64,000 bases of DNA, taken from NCBI RefSeq assembly GCF_006716315.1, contig NZ_VFOV01000001.1, forward strand, positions 3,178,501 to 3,242,500, read 5' to 3'. Shown piece after piece: positions 7,718 through 20,806 of this stretch. This stretch comes from Nocardioides albertanoniae (GTDB taxonomy: Bacteria > Actinomycetota > Actinomycetes > Propionibacteriales > Nocardioidaceae). The notes under the pieces were generated by a model. The model had not been told where the DNA came from, made no database searches, and saw nothing but the letters and a program-made list of their open reading frames with translations. The translations under genes were made by a program, and so were the position numbers. Within the stretch, counting starts at the first letter, position 1. The number at the start of each line of letters is the position of its first letter.

Positions 7718-8699
7718 CGATCGCGATCTCCCTACGGTCGCCGAAGATCCCCTGGGGACGGAAGATCATCAGCAGCATGATGGCCAGACCGAGCATGATG
7801 TAACGGATGAGGCTGGCCTGCGTGTCGGTCATGATCACCGTCGGGATCCAGCCGCCCGCGCCAGCCGACTGGCTGAAGAAGGAGCCGAGAGCCGCGATCA
7901 GGAACCAGAACAGGATCGCGCCGATGACCGGCCCCATCACCCTGGCAGCGCCACCGAGGAGCAGCGCGGCGAAGGCGTAGAAGGTCATCAACGTCGAGTA
8001 GTCGGTCGGCACCACCGAGGCCTGCTTGAGCGCCAGGAACAGGCCGCCCAGACCACCGATGACGCCACCGAGGGCGAGCGCCTGCATCTTGTAGGCGAAC
8101 ACGTTCTTGCCCAGCGAGCGGACCGCGTCCTCGTCCTCACGGATCGAGCGGAGCACGCGACCCCACGGGCTGCGCATCAGCGCCCAGACCAGCACGCAGC
8201 TGAGCGCGACGAGGATCCAGCCGACGGTCAGCGACCACAGGTCGTTGCGCCCGAAGGCGACGACACCGAGGTCGAGTCCGCTGCTGTAGGGGTTGGCGTC
8301 CTGGAACGGCTTGGCGAAGCCGGTCAGACCGTTGGAGCCACCGAAGGTGTCCTTCATCTCCACCGAGCCGAAGACGAAGCGCAGCACCTCGGCCGAGGCG
8401 ATCGTGACGATCGCCAGGTAGTCGGCGCGCAGGCGCAGCGTCGGCAGACCGAGGATGACGGCCAGCACGATCGGGGCGACGATCGCCATCACGATGCCGA
8501 CGATGAACGGCGCCTCGAAGGTGACCACGGTGACAGCCAGGCCGTACGCACCGGCCGCGACGAAACCGGCCTGACCGAAGTTGAGCAGCCCGGTGTAGCC
8601 GAAGTGGATGTTGAGGCCGATGGCGGCCAGGGCGAAGACGATCGCCTGCGGACCGAGAGCCTGCTGCAGCCCGGCCCGGAGAATCTCGAGAATATCCAT
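7707..8699 (-). CDS. livM: Liv-type ABC transporter permease (LivM)
   Basis: Integral membrane permease, 330 residues, with 8-9 hydrophobic segments. Family landmarks are LNIHFGYTGLLNFGQAGFVAAGAY near the N-terminus, ADYLAIVTIASAEVLR in the middle and the cytoplasmic coupling region WGRVLRSIREDEDAVRSLGKNVFAYKM. It should pair with the LivH-like permease encoded 8 bp upstream in the operon. Its stop overlaps the livG start region. Confidence 0.93.
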   Translation of the reverse strand: MDILEILRAGLQQALGPQAIVFALAAIGLNIHFGYTGLLNFGQAGFVAAGAYGLAVTVVTFEAPFIVGIVMAIVAPIVLAVILGLPTLRLRADYLAIVTIASAEVLRFVFGSVEMKDTFGGSNGLTGFAKPFQDANPYSSGLDLGVVAFGRNDLWSLTVGWILVALSCVLVWALMRSPWGRVLRSIREDEDAVRSLGKNVFAYKMQALALGGVIGGLGGLFLALKQASVVPTDYSTLMTFYAFAALLLGGAARVMGPVIGAILFWFLIAALGSFFSQSAGAGGWIPTVIMTDTQASLIRYIMLGLAIMLLMIFRPQGIFGDRREIAIDGR

Positions 8700-8707
8700 T
8701 GTCTCTC

Positions 8708-10051
8708 CTACCCGAGCCGCTCTTTACGACCCAGGATGCCCTGGGGCCGCACCAGCAAGATCACGATCATGATCAGCAGCGGGCCGACCTCCTTGATCGA
8801 CTCCGGTACGCCGAACATCGGTCCGAGCTCGTAGACGAGCCCGATCACCAACGAGCCGATCAGCGCGCCCCAGACGGTGCCGAGACCGCCGAGGGTGACC
8901 GCGGCGAGCACGACGAGCAGGATCCGCATACCCATGAAGGTGTTGATCTCCGAGGCACGCAGCGCGTAGAGGACACCCGACAGCGCGGTCAGTGCGCCGC
9001 CGATGACCCAGGCGCTGGTGATCACGCTGTCGACGCGCAGACCCGAGGAGGCCGCCAGAGCCGGGTTGTCGGAGACCGCGCGCATCGCCTTGCCCAGCCG
9101 GCTCTTGGAGAGCCACACGCACACCGCGAGGATCGTCACCGCCGAAACCAGGATGATGACCACCTCTCGGCTGGCGAGCGCGAAGCCGAGGTAGTACCAG
9201 TGCGACTCCCGCACCTGCTGGGTGTACTGCGAGTAGGCCTTGGTCGAGGAGCTGAAGAAGTACTGGAAGACATAGCGTAGGAAGAACGAGAGCCCGATCG
9301 AGACGATCATCATCGCGATCAGCCCGGTGCCACGGCGGCGTAGCGGCCCCCACAGCACCTTGTCCTGCACGTAGCCTCCGAGACCGCCGAGGATGACCGC
9401 GACCACGCCGGCCAGGATCACCGAGACGGCGGCCAGGCCGCCGGTCTTGAAGATCTGGTCGAAGGTCCAGGCCATCACCGCGCCGAAGGTGATCAGCTCA
9501 CCGTGGGCGAAGTTGGAGAGCCCGGTCGTGCCGAAGACCAGCGTGAAGCCCAGACCGGCCAGGCCCAGCACCAGCGCGAACACGATGCCGGCTCGGATGT
9601 TCTGCATCAGGTCCTTGCCGAAGCTCGAGTGCTCTCCGGCGGTCACGCCGATCGGGAAGATGGCCCGGTTGTTGGGACCCTGGAAACGGACCTGCACCGT
9701 CGCCTCGTCCTTGGTGTTCTCATCGAGGACGGTGCCCGAGGGAAGCGTCTTCTCGTCGAGAGTCACGACGTACTCGCCGAGCTCCTCGACGACGATGGTC
9801 GCCACGCCCTTGTCGTCGGTGACGCCTTCGCCGGCCTCCTTGCCGTCCTTGGTGACCTGAAGGGTCACTCCCGGGACCGGTTTCGGATTGCCTTCGGCAT
9901 CCTTGTTGGCCTGGTCCTGAAGCGTCACCTGGATCGCGGTGGCATCCGGCGGCGGGGTCTCGGTTGCCTGTGCGGCACCCGGGGTCCCTACCAACAGCAC
10001 CATCAGCGCACCGATGAGCGCGACAAGGACTCTGTAGAGCCGTTTCCGCAC
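8708..10051 (-). CDS. livH: Liv-type ABC permease (LivH) with N-terminal signal and extracytoplasmic domain
   Basis: The last ~300 residues are a LivH permease (GFTLVFGTTGLSNFAHGELITFGA is the family hallmark; the coupling loop is LGKAMRAVSDNPALAASSG). Unusually, it is preceded by a cleavable-looking signal peptide (VLVALIGALMVLLVGTPGAAQA) and about 110 residues of soluble, beta-rich sequence (GVTLQVTKDGKEAGEGVTDD, then GEYVVTLDEKTLP). The latter resembles a carboxypeptidase-regulatory or SdrB-like Ig fold. At 447 residues it is ~150 longer than a standard LivH. The extra domain would sit outside the membrane, near the binding protein. GTG at 10051 has an AGGAGT site. Confidence 0.92.
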   Translation of the reverse strand: MRKRLYRVLVALIGALMVLLVGTPGAAQATETPPPDATAIQVTLQDQANKDAEGNPKPVPGVTLQVTKDGKEAGEGVTDDKGVATIVVEELGEYVVTLDEKTLPSGTVLDENTKDEATVQVRFQGPNNRAIFPIGVTAGEHSSFGKDLMQNIRAGIVFALVLGLAGLGFTLVFGTTGLSNFAHGELITFGAVMAWTFDQIFKTGGLAAVSVILAGVVAVILGGLGGYVQDKVLWGPLRRRGTGLIAMMIVSIGLSFFLRYVFQYFFSSSTKAYSQYTQQVRESHWYYLGFALASREVVIILVSAVTILAVCVWLSKSRLGKAMRAVSDNPALAASSGLRVDSVITSAWVIGGALTALSGVLYALRASEINTFMGMRILLVVLAAVTLGGLGTVWGALIGSLVIGLVYELGPMFGVPESIKEVGPLLIMIVILLVRPQGILGRKERLG

Positions 10052-10269
10052 GTGGGTACTCCTGCCTGTGTGTCCTAAGAGCGGACCCTGACACCAGGTG
10101 GGGGTACTGGTCGGCCGGATCCGCCGGGGCAGTCTAGGCAGACTTTGTTCAGGAAGGACACGGAGTCACCCGCTCTTCACAGACCGCAACCTATCTGTGA
10201 TCTGACCTTTACCCAGCGCCTCGCGGCGACGTGCACGGCCAAGCACGCAGCAACGTACGCGGAGAAGAC

Positions 10270-10899
10270 TCAGACCTGCGGGCCGCTCACGCCGTGCTCG
10301 ATGACGCCCTCGGCGACCTGCCGCATCGAGAGCCGCAGGTCCATCGCGGTCTTCTGGATCCACCGGAACGCGTCGGGCTCGCTCAGCGTCAGGCCCTCCT
10401 GGAGGATCCCCTTGGCCCGGTCGACCGCCTTGCGGGTCTCGAGACGATCGGTGAGACCGGCCACCTCGCGCTCGAGCTGGGCGAGCTCCTGGAAACGGCT
10501 CACCGCCAGCTCGATCGCCGGCACCAGGTCACTGACGTTGAACGGCTTGACGAGGTAGGCCATCGCACCGGCGTCGCGCGCCCGGTCGACGAGCTCGCGC
10601 TGGGAGAACGCGGTGAGCATCACGACCGGCGCGATCCGGTCACGCGCGATCGCCTCGGCCGCCGCGATCCCATCGAGCACCGGCATCTTCACGTCGAGGA
10701 TCACCAGGTCGGGCCGGTGCTCGGTGGTGAGCTCGATGGCGGCCTTGCCGTCACCTGCTTCACCGACGACGTCATAACCCTCTTCGGTCAGCATCTCCTT
10801 GAGATCCATCCGGATCAGGACCTCGTCCTCAGCGATCACGACCGTACGCCGCTTCTCGGACCTGGGGGTGCTGTTGGGGCTGCTCTCCGTCACGCTCAC
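10270..10899 (-). CDS. PdtaR-like response regulator with ANTAR RNA-binding domain
   Basis: Response regulator acting on RNA rather than DNA. The receiver domain (residues ~18-135) shows the acidic pair in VVIAEDE, the phospho-acceptor Asp in LVILDVKMPVLDG, the Thr of VVMLTAFS and the Lys of LVKPF. A coiled linker leads to a C-terminal ANTAR domain (ETRKAVDRAKGILQEG, then AFRWIQKTAMDLRLSMRQVAEGV) with the conserved Ala/Arg core. It matches mycobacterial PdtaR (Rv1626), which also lies near polA and pyk. The cognate kinase PdtaS is not in this window. Target RNAs would carry paired short hairpins. Confidence 0.92.
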   Translation of the reverse strand: MSVTESSPNSTPRSEKRRTVVIAEDEVLIRMDLKEMLTEEGYDVVGEAGDGKAAIELTTEHRPDLVILDVKMPVLDGIAAAEAIARDRIAPVVMLTAFSQRELVDRARDAGAMAYLVKPFNVSDLVPAIELAVSRFQELAQLEREVAGLTDRLETRKAVDRAKGILQEGLTLSEPDAFRWIQKTAMDLRLSMRQVAEGVIEHGVSGPQV

Positions 10900-10971
10900 A
10901 GACTAGGCCATCGCGCGCAGGTCCCGGTGCAGTGATTCCGCCCACGGTCCGGTAGATTTTCTACCGATCCA

Positions 10972-11057
10972 GCCGGATTGGCGGAACGGCATACGCGGCG
11001 GTCTCAAACACCGCTGCCCGAAAGGGCTTGTGGGTTCGAATCCCACATCCGGCACCA
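10972..11057 (+). tRNA. tRNA-Leu(CAA) with encoded CCA
   Basis: Acceptor arms GCCGGAT and ATCCGGC pair, the T arm GTGGGTTCGAATCCCAC is intact, and the anticodon stem GCGGT/ACCGC encloses loop CTCAAAC with anticodon CAA, reading UUG. A long variable arm (GCCCGAAAGGGC) confirms a class II leucine tRNA. The 3' CCA is encoded. A LAGLIDADG gene starts 35 bp downstream. Confidence 0.95.
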
Positions 11058-11091
11058 CAAGACTGTCGGTGGTCACGAGCATGATGACCAC

Positions 11092-11871
11092 ATGCCACAC
11101 GTTCGCCCCCAATCTGTCGTCGACAGCGCACTGCGCTGCTCCGACGAGGGGATGCGCGACGCGGACAACGCGGCGAAGCACGGCGTTGCGGTCAAGACGA
11201 TCCGCCGATGGCGAAGACTTTACCAACGCCGCGGGATCGTCCGCGGCCAGACCCATCTCGCACCGCCGTGCCCACGATGCGATGGAGCGGAGCTCGACGC
11301 GGAGGCGTACGCCGAGATCCTTGGCTGGTATCTCGGGGACGGACACATCAGTGAGGGCCGTCGCAGCGTGTTCAACCTGCACATCGTCAACGACCGAAAG
11401 TACCCCGACATCAACCAACGCCTCATCACCCTGATGGCTCGGGTCAAACCCGGGGGTCATCCACATACTCGCTTGGTCCCGGGAGCTGTGATCACGACGA
11501 TCTCGTGGAAGCACCTCCCCTGCCTCTTCCCCCAGCTCGGCCCCGGCCGCAAGCACGAGCGCAGGATCGTCCTGGAGGAATGGCAGCAGGAGATCGTGAC
11601 CGCTCACCCCGGCCCGTTCCTGCGGGGCCTGTTCCACTCCGACGGGTGCCGCGTGAACAACTGGGCCACCCGGATGGTCGCAGGCCAGAAGAAGCGCTAC
11701 GAGTACGCCCGCTGGCAGTTCGTCAACCACTCCGACGACATCCGCGACCTCTGCACCTGGGCGTTGGATCTGGTCGAGATCCCGTGGCGCCAATCCTCCT
11801 GGAAGACGATCAGCGTCTCGCGCCGCGACGCGGTCGCGGCGCTCGACGCGCTGATCGGCCCGAAGAGCTAG
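11092..11871 (+). CDS. HTH plus LAGLIDADG homing-endonuclease-like protein
   Basis: A 259-residue protein with an N-terminal helix-turn-helix-like part (SALRCSDEGMRDADNAAKHGVAVKTIRRWRRLYQRRGIV) and then two LAGLIDADG-like motifs, LGWYLGDGHISE and FLRGLFHSDGCRV, each ending in the catalytic-type Asp-Gly. A CPRCDGAEL segment may be half of a zinc site. Two motifs in one chain suggest a monomeric enzyme or a regulator derived from one. ATG at 11092 is chosen because earlier in-frame starts run through the tRNA gene. It is free-standing, not inside an intron or intein visible here. Its stop shares a CTAG with the convergent pyk stop. Confidence 0.75.
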   Translation: MPHVRPQSVVDSALRCSDEGMRDADNAAKHGVAVKTIRRWRRLYQRRGIVRGQTHLAPPCPRCDGAELDAEAYAEILGWYLGDGHISEGRRSVFNLHIVNDRKYPDINQRLITLMARVKPGGHPHTRLVPGAVITTISWKHLPCLFPQLGPGRKHERRIVLEEWQQEIVTAHPGPFLRGLFHSDGCRVNNWATRMVAGQKKRYEYARWQFVNHSDDIRDLCTWALDLVEIPWRQSSWKTISVSRRDAVAALDALIGPKS

Positions 11872-13337
11872 CTCTTGCGCTCGTAGGCCGGTGCGACCTC
11901 GTTGATCGCGTCGCCGATGCGGTGGATGCGCAGCGCGTTGGTGGAACCGGGGATGCCGGGAGGCGAGCCGGCGATGATGACGACGAGGTCGCCCTCCTCG
12001 ACGCGGCCGATCTTGAGGAGGTTCTCGTCGACCTGGCGGACCATCTCGTCGGTGTGCTCGACCTCGTCGGTGCGGAAGGTCTCGGTGCCCCAGCTGAGCG
12101 CGAGCTGGCTGCGTACGGAGTCCAAGGGGGTGAAGGCGAGCAGCGGGATCGCGGTGCGCAGCCGGGAGAGGCGGCGCGCGGAGTCACCGGAGGTGGTGAA
12201 CGCGACCAGGAACTTCGCGCCCACGCGGTCGGCGACCTCGGCGGCCGCCTTGGCGATCACGCCGGAGCGGGTGTGCGGGTCCCAGTCGATGCGGCTGAGC
12301 TCGGCGGCGCCGTAGCCGTCGGTGGAGAGCGCGTGGCGCTCGGTGGCGGCGATGATGCGCGCCATCGTCTCGACGGTGTGGATCGGGTAGTCACCCACGC
12401 TCGTCTCCGCCGAGAGCATCACCGCGTCGGCGCCGTCGAGCACCGCGTTGGCGACGTCGTTGGCCTCCGCGCGGGTGGGCGCGGGGTTGGAGATCATCGA
12501 GTCGAGCATCTGGGTGGCGACGATGACCGGCTTGGCGTTGAGCCGGGCGAGCTCGATGATCCGCTTCTGCAGGAACGGCACCTCCTCGAGCGGGCACTCC
12601 ACGCCGAGGTCGCCACGGGCGACCATGAACATGTCGAAGGCGGCGATGACCTCCTCGAGGTTGTCGATCGCCTGCGGCTTCTCGATCTTGGCGATGACCG
12701 GGACGACGCGCCCCTCCTCGTCCATGATCTTGCGCACGTCGTCGTAGTCCTGCGCGTTGCGCACGAAGCTGAGCGCGATCATGTCGACGCCGAGCTTGAG
12801 CGCGAACCGCAGGTCGGTCTCGTCCTTCTCCGACAGTGCCGGCACCGAGACGGCGACACCCGGCAGGTTGATGCCCTTGTTGTTGGAGACCGGCCCACCG
12901 ACCAGCACCTCGGTGTGGACCTCGGTGTCCTCGACCGCGGTCACCCGCAGACGCAGCTTGCCGTCGTCGATCAGGATCGGGTCGCCGACCTTCACATCGC
13001 CGGGAAGCCCCTTGTAGGTCGTGCCGCAGATCTTGTCGTCACCGACGACGTCGCGCGTGGTGATCGTCCAGGCCTGGCCGCGCGAGAGCGTCGCCGAGCC
13101 CTCTCCGAAACGCTCCAGCCGGATCTTGGGTCCCTGCAGATCAGCGAAGATGCCGACGCTGTGCCCGCTCGCGGCAGCAGCCGCGCGCACCAGCTCGTAG
13201 TTGCCGGAGTGGTCCTCGTGGGATCCGTGGCTCATGTTCATCCGAGCCACGTCCATGCCCGCGTAGACGAGCTCTCGGATGCGGCGCTCCGTGCCGACGG
13301 CGGGACCCAGGGTGCAGACGATCTTCGCTCTTCTCAC
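11868..13337 (-). CDS. pyk: Pyruvate kinase
   Basis: Last step of glycolysis, phosphoenolpyruvate + ADP to pyruvate + ATP. The family is shown by AKIVCTLGPAVGTE at the start, MNMSHGSHEDH, the active-site signature VIAKIEKPQAIDNLEEV (with the catalytic Lys), MVARGDLGVECPLEEV and the Mg/K-binding region ATQMLDSMI. The A, B and C domains are complete at 489 residues. The C-terminal allosteric domain ends in IHRIGDAINEV. GTG start at 13337. The stop overlaps that of the convergent endonuclease by three bases within a CTAG palindrome. Confidence 0.97.
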   Translation of the reverse strand: MRRAKIVCTLGPAVGTERRIRELVYAGMDVARMNMSHGSHEDHSGNYELVRAAAAASGHSVGIFADLQGPKIRLERFGEGSATLSRGQAWTITTRDVVGDDKICGTTYKGLPGDVKVGDPILIDDGKLRLRVTAVEDTEVHTEVLVGGPVSNNKGINLPGVAVSVPALSEKDETDLRFALKLGVDMIALSFVRNAQDYDDVRKIMDEEGRVVPVIAKIEKPQAIDNLEEVIAAFDMFMVARGDLGVECPLEEVPFLQKRIIELARLNAKPVIVATQMLDSMISNPAPTRAEANDVANAVLDGADAVMLSAETSVGDYPIHTVETMARIIAATERHALSTDGYGAAELSRIDWDPHTRSGVIAKAAAEVADRVGAKFLVAFTTSGDSARRLSRLRTAIPLLAFTPLDSVRSQLALSWGTETFRTDEVEHTDEMVRQVDENLLKIGRVEEGDLVVIIAGSPPGIPGSTNALRIHRIGDAINEVAPAYERKS

Positions 13338-13453
13338 GGGAGCCCAGACTACCCTCTGGAACGTTCAAAGCAGCACCCCCGGCACGGCCGGATCCCGTCA
13401 TTCGACCAGGAACTCTCGGCGGCCAGGAACCTACGGATCGGTAACGAACGCGA

Positions 13454-13491
13454 ACCGGCCCGGCACCTCGCGAGCGAGATGCCGGGCCGGT
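13454..13491 (-). terminator. Hairpin terminator after gltBD
   Basis: Arms ACCGGCCCGGCA and TGCCGGGCCGGT (12 bp, perfect) flank a further CTCGC/GCGAG hairpin. It lies 36 bp after the gltD stop and about 115 bp upstream of the pyk start, separating the two transcription units. Confidence 0.8.
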
Positions 13492-13526
13492 CGTGCGGCA
13501 CGCCGTTGTGCCTGCGCCAGTCGGTC

Positions 13527-14985
13527 TCAGACCATGAGCTGGCGGTCCGTGGGCAGGATCGGTGCCGGCAGGTTGGTCGAGCCCGTCAGGAAGGTGTCGA
13601 CCGCGGCCGCGGCGGCACGGCCCTCGGCGATCGCCCAGACGATCAGCGACTGTCCGCGACCCGCGTCGCCGGCGACGTAGACGCCGGGCACGGAGGTGGC
13701 GAAGGAGCTGTCACGGGCCACGTTGCCGCGCTCGTCGTAGTCGACGCCGAGCTGGGTCAGGAGGCCGTCCTTCTCGGGACCGGTGAAGCCCATCGCCAAC
13801 AGGACGAGGTCAGCCGGGATCTCCTTCTCGGTGCCCTCCTTCTCGGTCATCTTGCCGTCGATGAACTCGACCTCGACCAGCTTCAGCGCACGTACGCGGC
13901 CGTCCTCGGTGCCGAGGAACTCCTTGGTGGAGACGGCGTAGACACGCTCACCGCCCTCCTCGTGCGCGGAGGCGACCCGGTAGGTCATCGGGTACGTCGG
14001 CCACGGCTGAGCGTCGGGACGCTCCTCCGGCGGACGCGGCATGATCTCCAGCTGGGTGATCGACTCGGCACCCTGACGGATCGCGGTGCCGAGGCAGTCG
14101 GCACCCGTGTCACCGCCACCGATGATCACCACGTGCTTGCCCTCGGCCAGGATCTGGTCCTCGACGGCCTCGCCGAGCGAGGCCCGGTTGGACTGGGGCA
14201 GGTACTCCATCGCCTGATGGATGCCCTTCAGCTCGCGCCCGGGAGCCGGCAGGTCGCGGCCCACGGTCGAGCCGTTGGCCAGCACGATGGCGTCGTAGCG
14301 GTCCTGGAGCTGGTCACCGGTGATGTCGGTGCCCGCGTCGACGCCCGGACGGAAGACCGTGCCCTCGCGTCGCATCTGCGCCAGGCGCTGGTCGACCTGC
14401 GACTTCTCCATCTTGAACTCAGGGATGCCGTAGCGCATCAGCCCACCGATCTTCTCGGCACGCTCGTAGACCGCGACGGTGTGGCCGCTGCGGGTCAGCT
14501 GCTGAGCGGCGGCCAGGCCCGCGGGCCCGGAGCCGATCACGGCGACCGCCTTGCCGGAGAGCCACTCGGGCGGCTGCGGCTTGACGTAGCCCGCCTCCCA
14601 GGCCTTGTCGATGATCGAGACCTCGATGTTCTTGATCGTCACCGCAGGCTGGTTGATGCCCAGCACGCAGGCCGACTCGCACGGCGCGGGGCAGAGACGA
14701 CCGGTGAACTCCGGGAAGTTGTTGGTCGCGTGCAGACGCTCCGAGGCGCCCTCCCAGTCGTTGCGCCAGACCAGGTCGTTCCACTCGGGGATGATGTTGC
14801 CGAGCGGGCAGCCCTGGTGGCAGAACGGGATGCCGCAGTCCATGCAGCGCGAGGCCTGGGTGTTGATGATCGGCAGCAGGGTGCGCCCGACCTTGCCCGG
14901 GTAGACCTCGTGCCAGTCCTTGACCCGCTCGTCGACGGGACGCCTCTCGGCGACCTCGCGGCCGTTGTTCAGAAAACCCTTGGGG

Positions 14986-14993
<8 letters not shown>
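13527..14993 (-). CDS. gltD: Glutamate synthase small (beta) subunit
   Basis: NADPH-oxidising subunit that passes electrons to GltB for glutamate synthesis. The N-terminal cysteine clusters [17 protein letters not shown] and [12 protein letters not shown] bind two 4Fe-4S centres. The FAD Rossmann motif [13 protein letters not shown] and the NADPH motif [13 protein letters not shown] follow, and [19 protein letters not shown] closes the FAD site. The 488-residue length is standard. ATG overlaps the gltB end by 8 nt and its Shine-Dalgarno GGAGG is inside the gltB C-terminal codons, in a small palindrome (14992-15006). Confidence 0.97.
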
Positions 14994-19542
<4,549 letters not shown>

Positions 19543-19819
19543 CGGGATCTCCCGTCTGTCCGGGCTCGGGTGCGCTGCGACCGACACAGCCCAATAGCCC
19601 CGGATTCTGACTCTGCGTCGAGTCGGCTCCGGAGCGTGGGGATGTCTGCGACAGGTGCGCGCGCCCTTGCGGGGATGAAACTGGCAATCTGCAGGGGACA
19701 GCGTTGGCCCGCGCGAGTGCAGCTAGGTTACCACTGGGTCACGGAGAGGTTCCGATCAAGGGTCCGTCCATGGACACCGTCACGCGAGGGCCGAGATCTC
19801 GTCGAAGATCTGCGCCTGA

Positions 19820-20776
19820 TCAGGCCTTGGACGAGGATTCCTCGTCGCCGGCACCGTTGCCAGCATCGTCGCCCTCAGCGTCATCGCTGTGGGAATCGTC
19901 ACTGTCAGGATCGCTGGAGGGGGCCTTGGCAGGGTCGCTGTAGACCTCCTCCTCGACCTTACCCCGGCCTGTGAGCGTCGCGTAGGCCCACCACGCGGCC
20001 GCGAGCACGAAGAGGATGATCGACATCCACTCGCTCCACCGCAGGCCGAGCACGTCGTGGAGCTGCACGTTGTCGATGCGCAGGGTCTCGATCAGGCCGC
20101 GGCCGAGGCAGTAGGCCATCACGTAGAGCGCGACGACGCGTCCGCCACCCAGGCGCAGCTTCTTCTGCAGGTAGACGATCACGAAGAAGAGGACGATGTC
20201 CCAGCAGAACTCGTAGAGGAACGTCGGGTGGAACGTGGTGCCGGCGGGGAACTGGCCGGGGCCCTCGGGGTAGCGCGACGGGTCGATCTCCAGGCCCCAG
20301 GGCAGGTCGGTGGGCTCACCGAAGAGCTCCTGGTTGAACCAGTTGCCCCAGCGACCGATGCCCATCGCCAGCAGGCAGGTCGGGGCGATCGTGTCGAGCA
20401 GCGGCATCAGCTTGATGCCCTTCTGCTTCGCCCCGATGATCACGCCCACGGCGCCGAGCGCAATCGCGCCCCACACCCCCAGGCCGCCCTTCCAGATGTA
20501 GAGCGCCTCGATCGGGGTGCCGCCGTCGCCGAAGTAGAGCTGCCAGTCGGTGATGACGTGATAGATCCGGCCACCGACAAGCCCGAACGGCACCGCCCAC
20601 AGCGCGATGTCCTGGATGTCGCCGACGCGGCCGCCGCGCGCCTTCCAGCGCCTCTCGGAGACCCAGACGGCCACGACGATGCCGATGATGATCGCGAACG
20701 CATAGCCGCGCAGCGGCACGGGGCCGAGCCAGAGCACACCTTCGGCGGGGCTGGGGATGGACATCGGGAGGATCAT
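19820..20776 (-). CDS. lgt: Prolipoprotein diacylglyceryl transferase
   Basis: Membrane enzyme that attaches diacylglycerol to the lipobox Cys of prolipoproteins, the first step of lipoprotein maturation. About seven hydrophobic segments are visible. Family motifs include GLVGGRIYHVITDW, GIGRWGNWFNQELFG (the Lgt signature with the essential Arg/Asn region) and HPTFLYEFCWD. The C-terminus carries about 45 extra residues, extremely rich in Asp/Ser/Glu, as in several actinobacterial Lgt proteins. It lies 30 bp downstream of a lipoprotein gene (SCO1-like) in the trp operon. Confidence 0.96.
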   Translation of the reverse strand: MILPMSIPSPAEGVLWLGPVPLRGYAFAIIIGIVVAVWVSERRWKARGGRVGDIQDIALWAVPFGLVGGRIYHVITDWQLYFGDGGTPIEALYIWKGGLGVWGAIALGAVGVIIGAKQKGIKLMPLLDTIAPTCLLAMGIGRWGNWFNQELFGEPTDLPWGLEIDPSRYPEGPGQFPAGTTFHPTFLYEFCWDIVLFFVIVYLQKKLRLGGGRVVALYVMAYCLGRGLIETLRIDNVQLHDVLGLRWSEWMSIILFVLAAAWWAYATLTGRGKVEEEVYSDPAKAPSSDPDSDDSHSDDAEGDDAGNGAGDEESSSKA

Positions 20777-20806
20777 GCGGGGCCCTTCTTGGCTGGCGCT
20801 GCCTGG

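Noticed and set aside
10978..11091. N-terminal extension of the LAGLIDADG protein through the tRNA gene
   Set aside because: The extension is the tRNA-Leu sequence read as protein; the ATG at 11092 follows the mature tRNA end.
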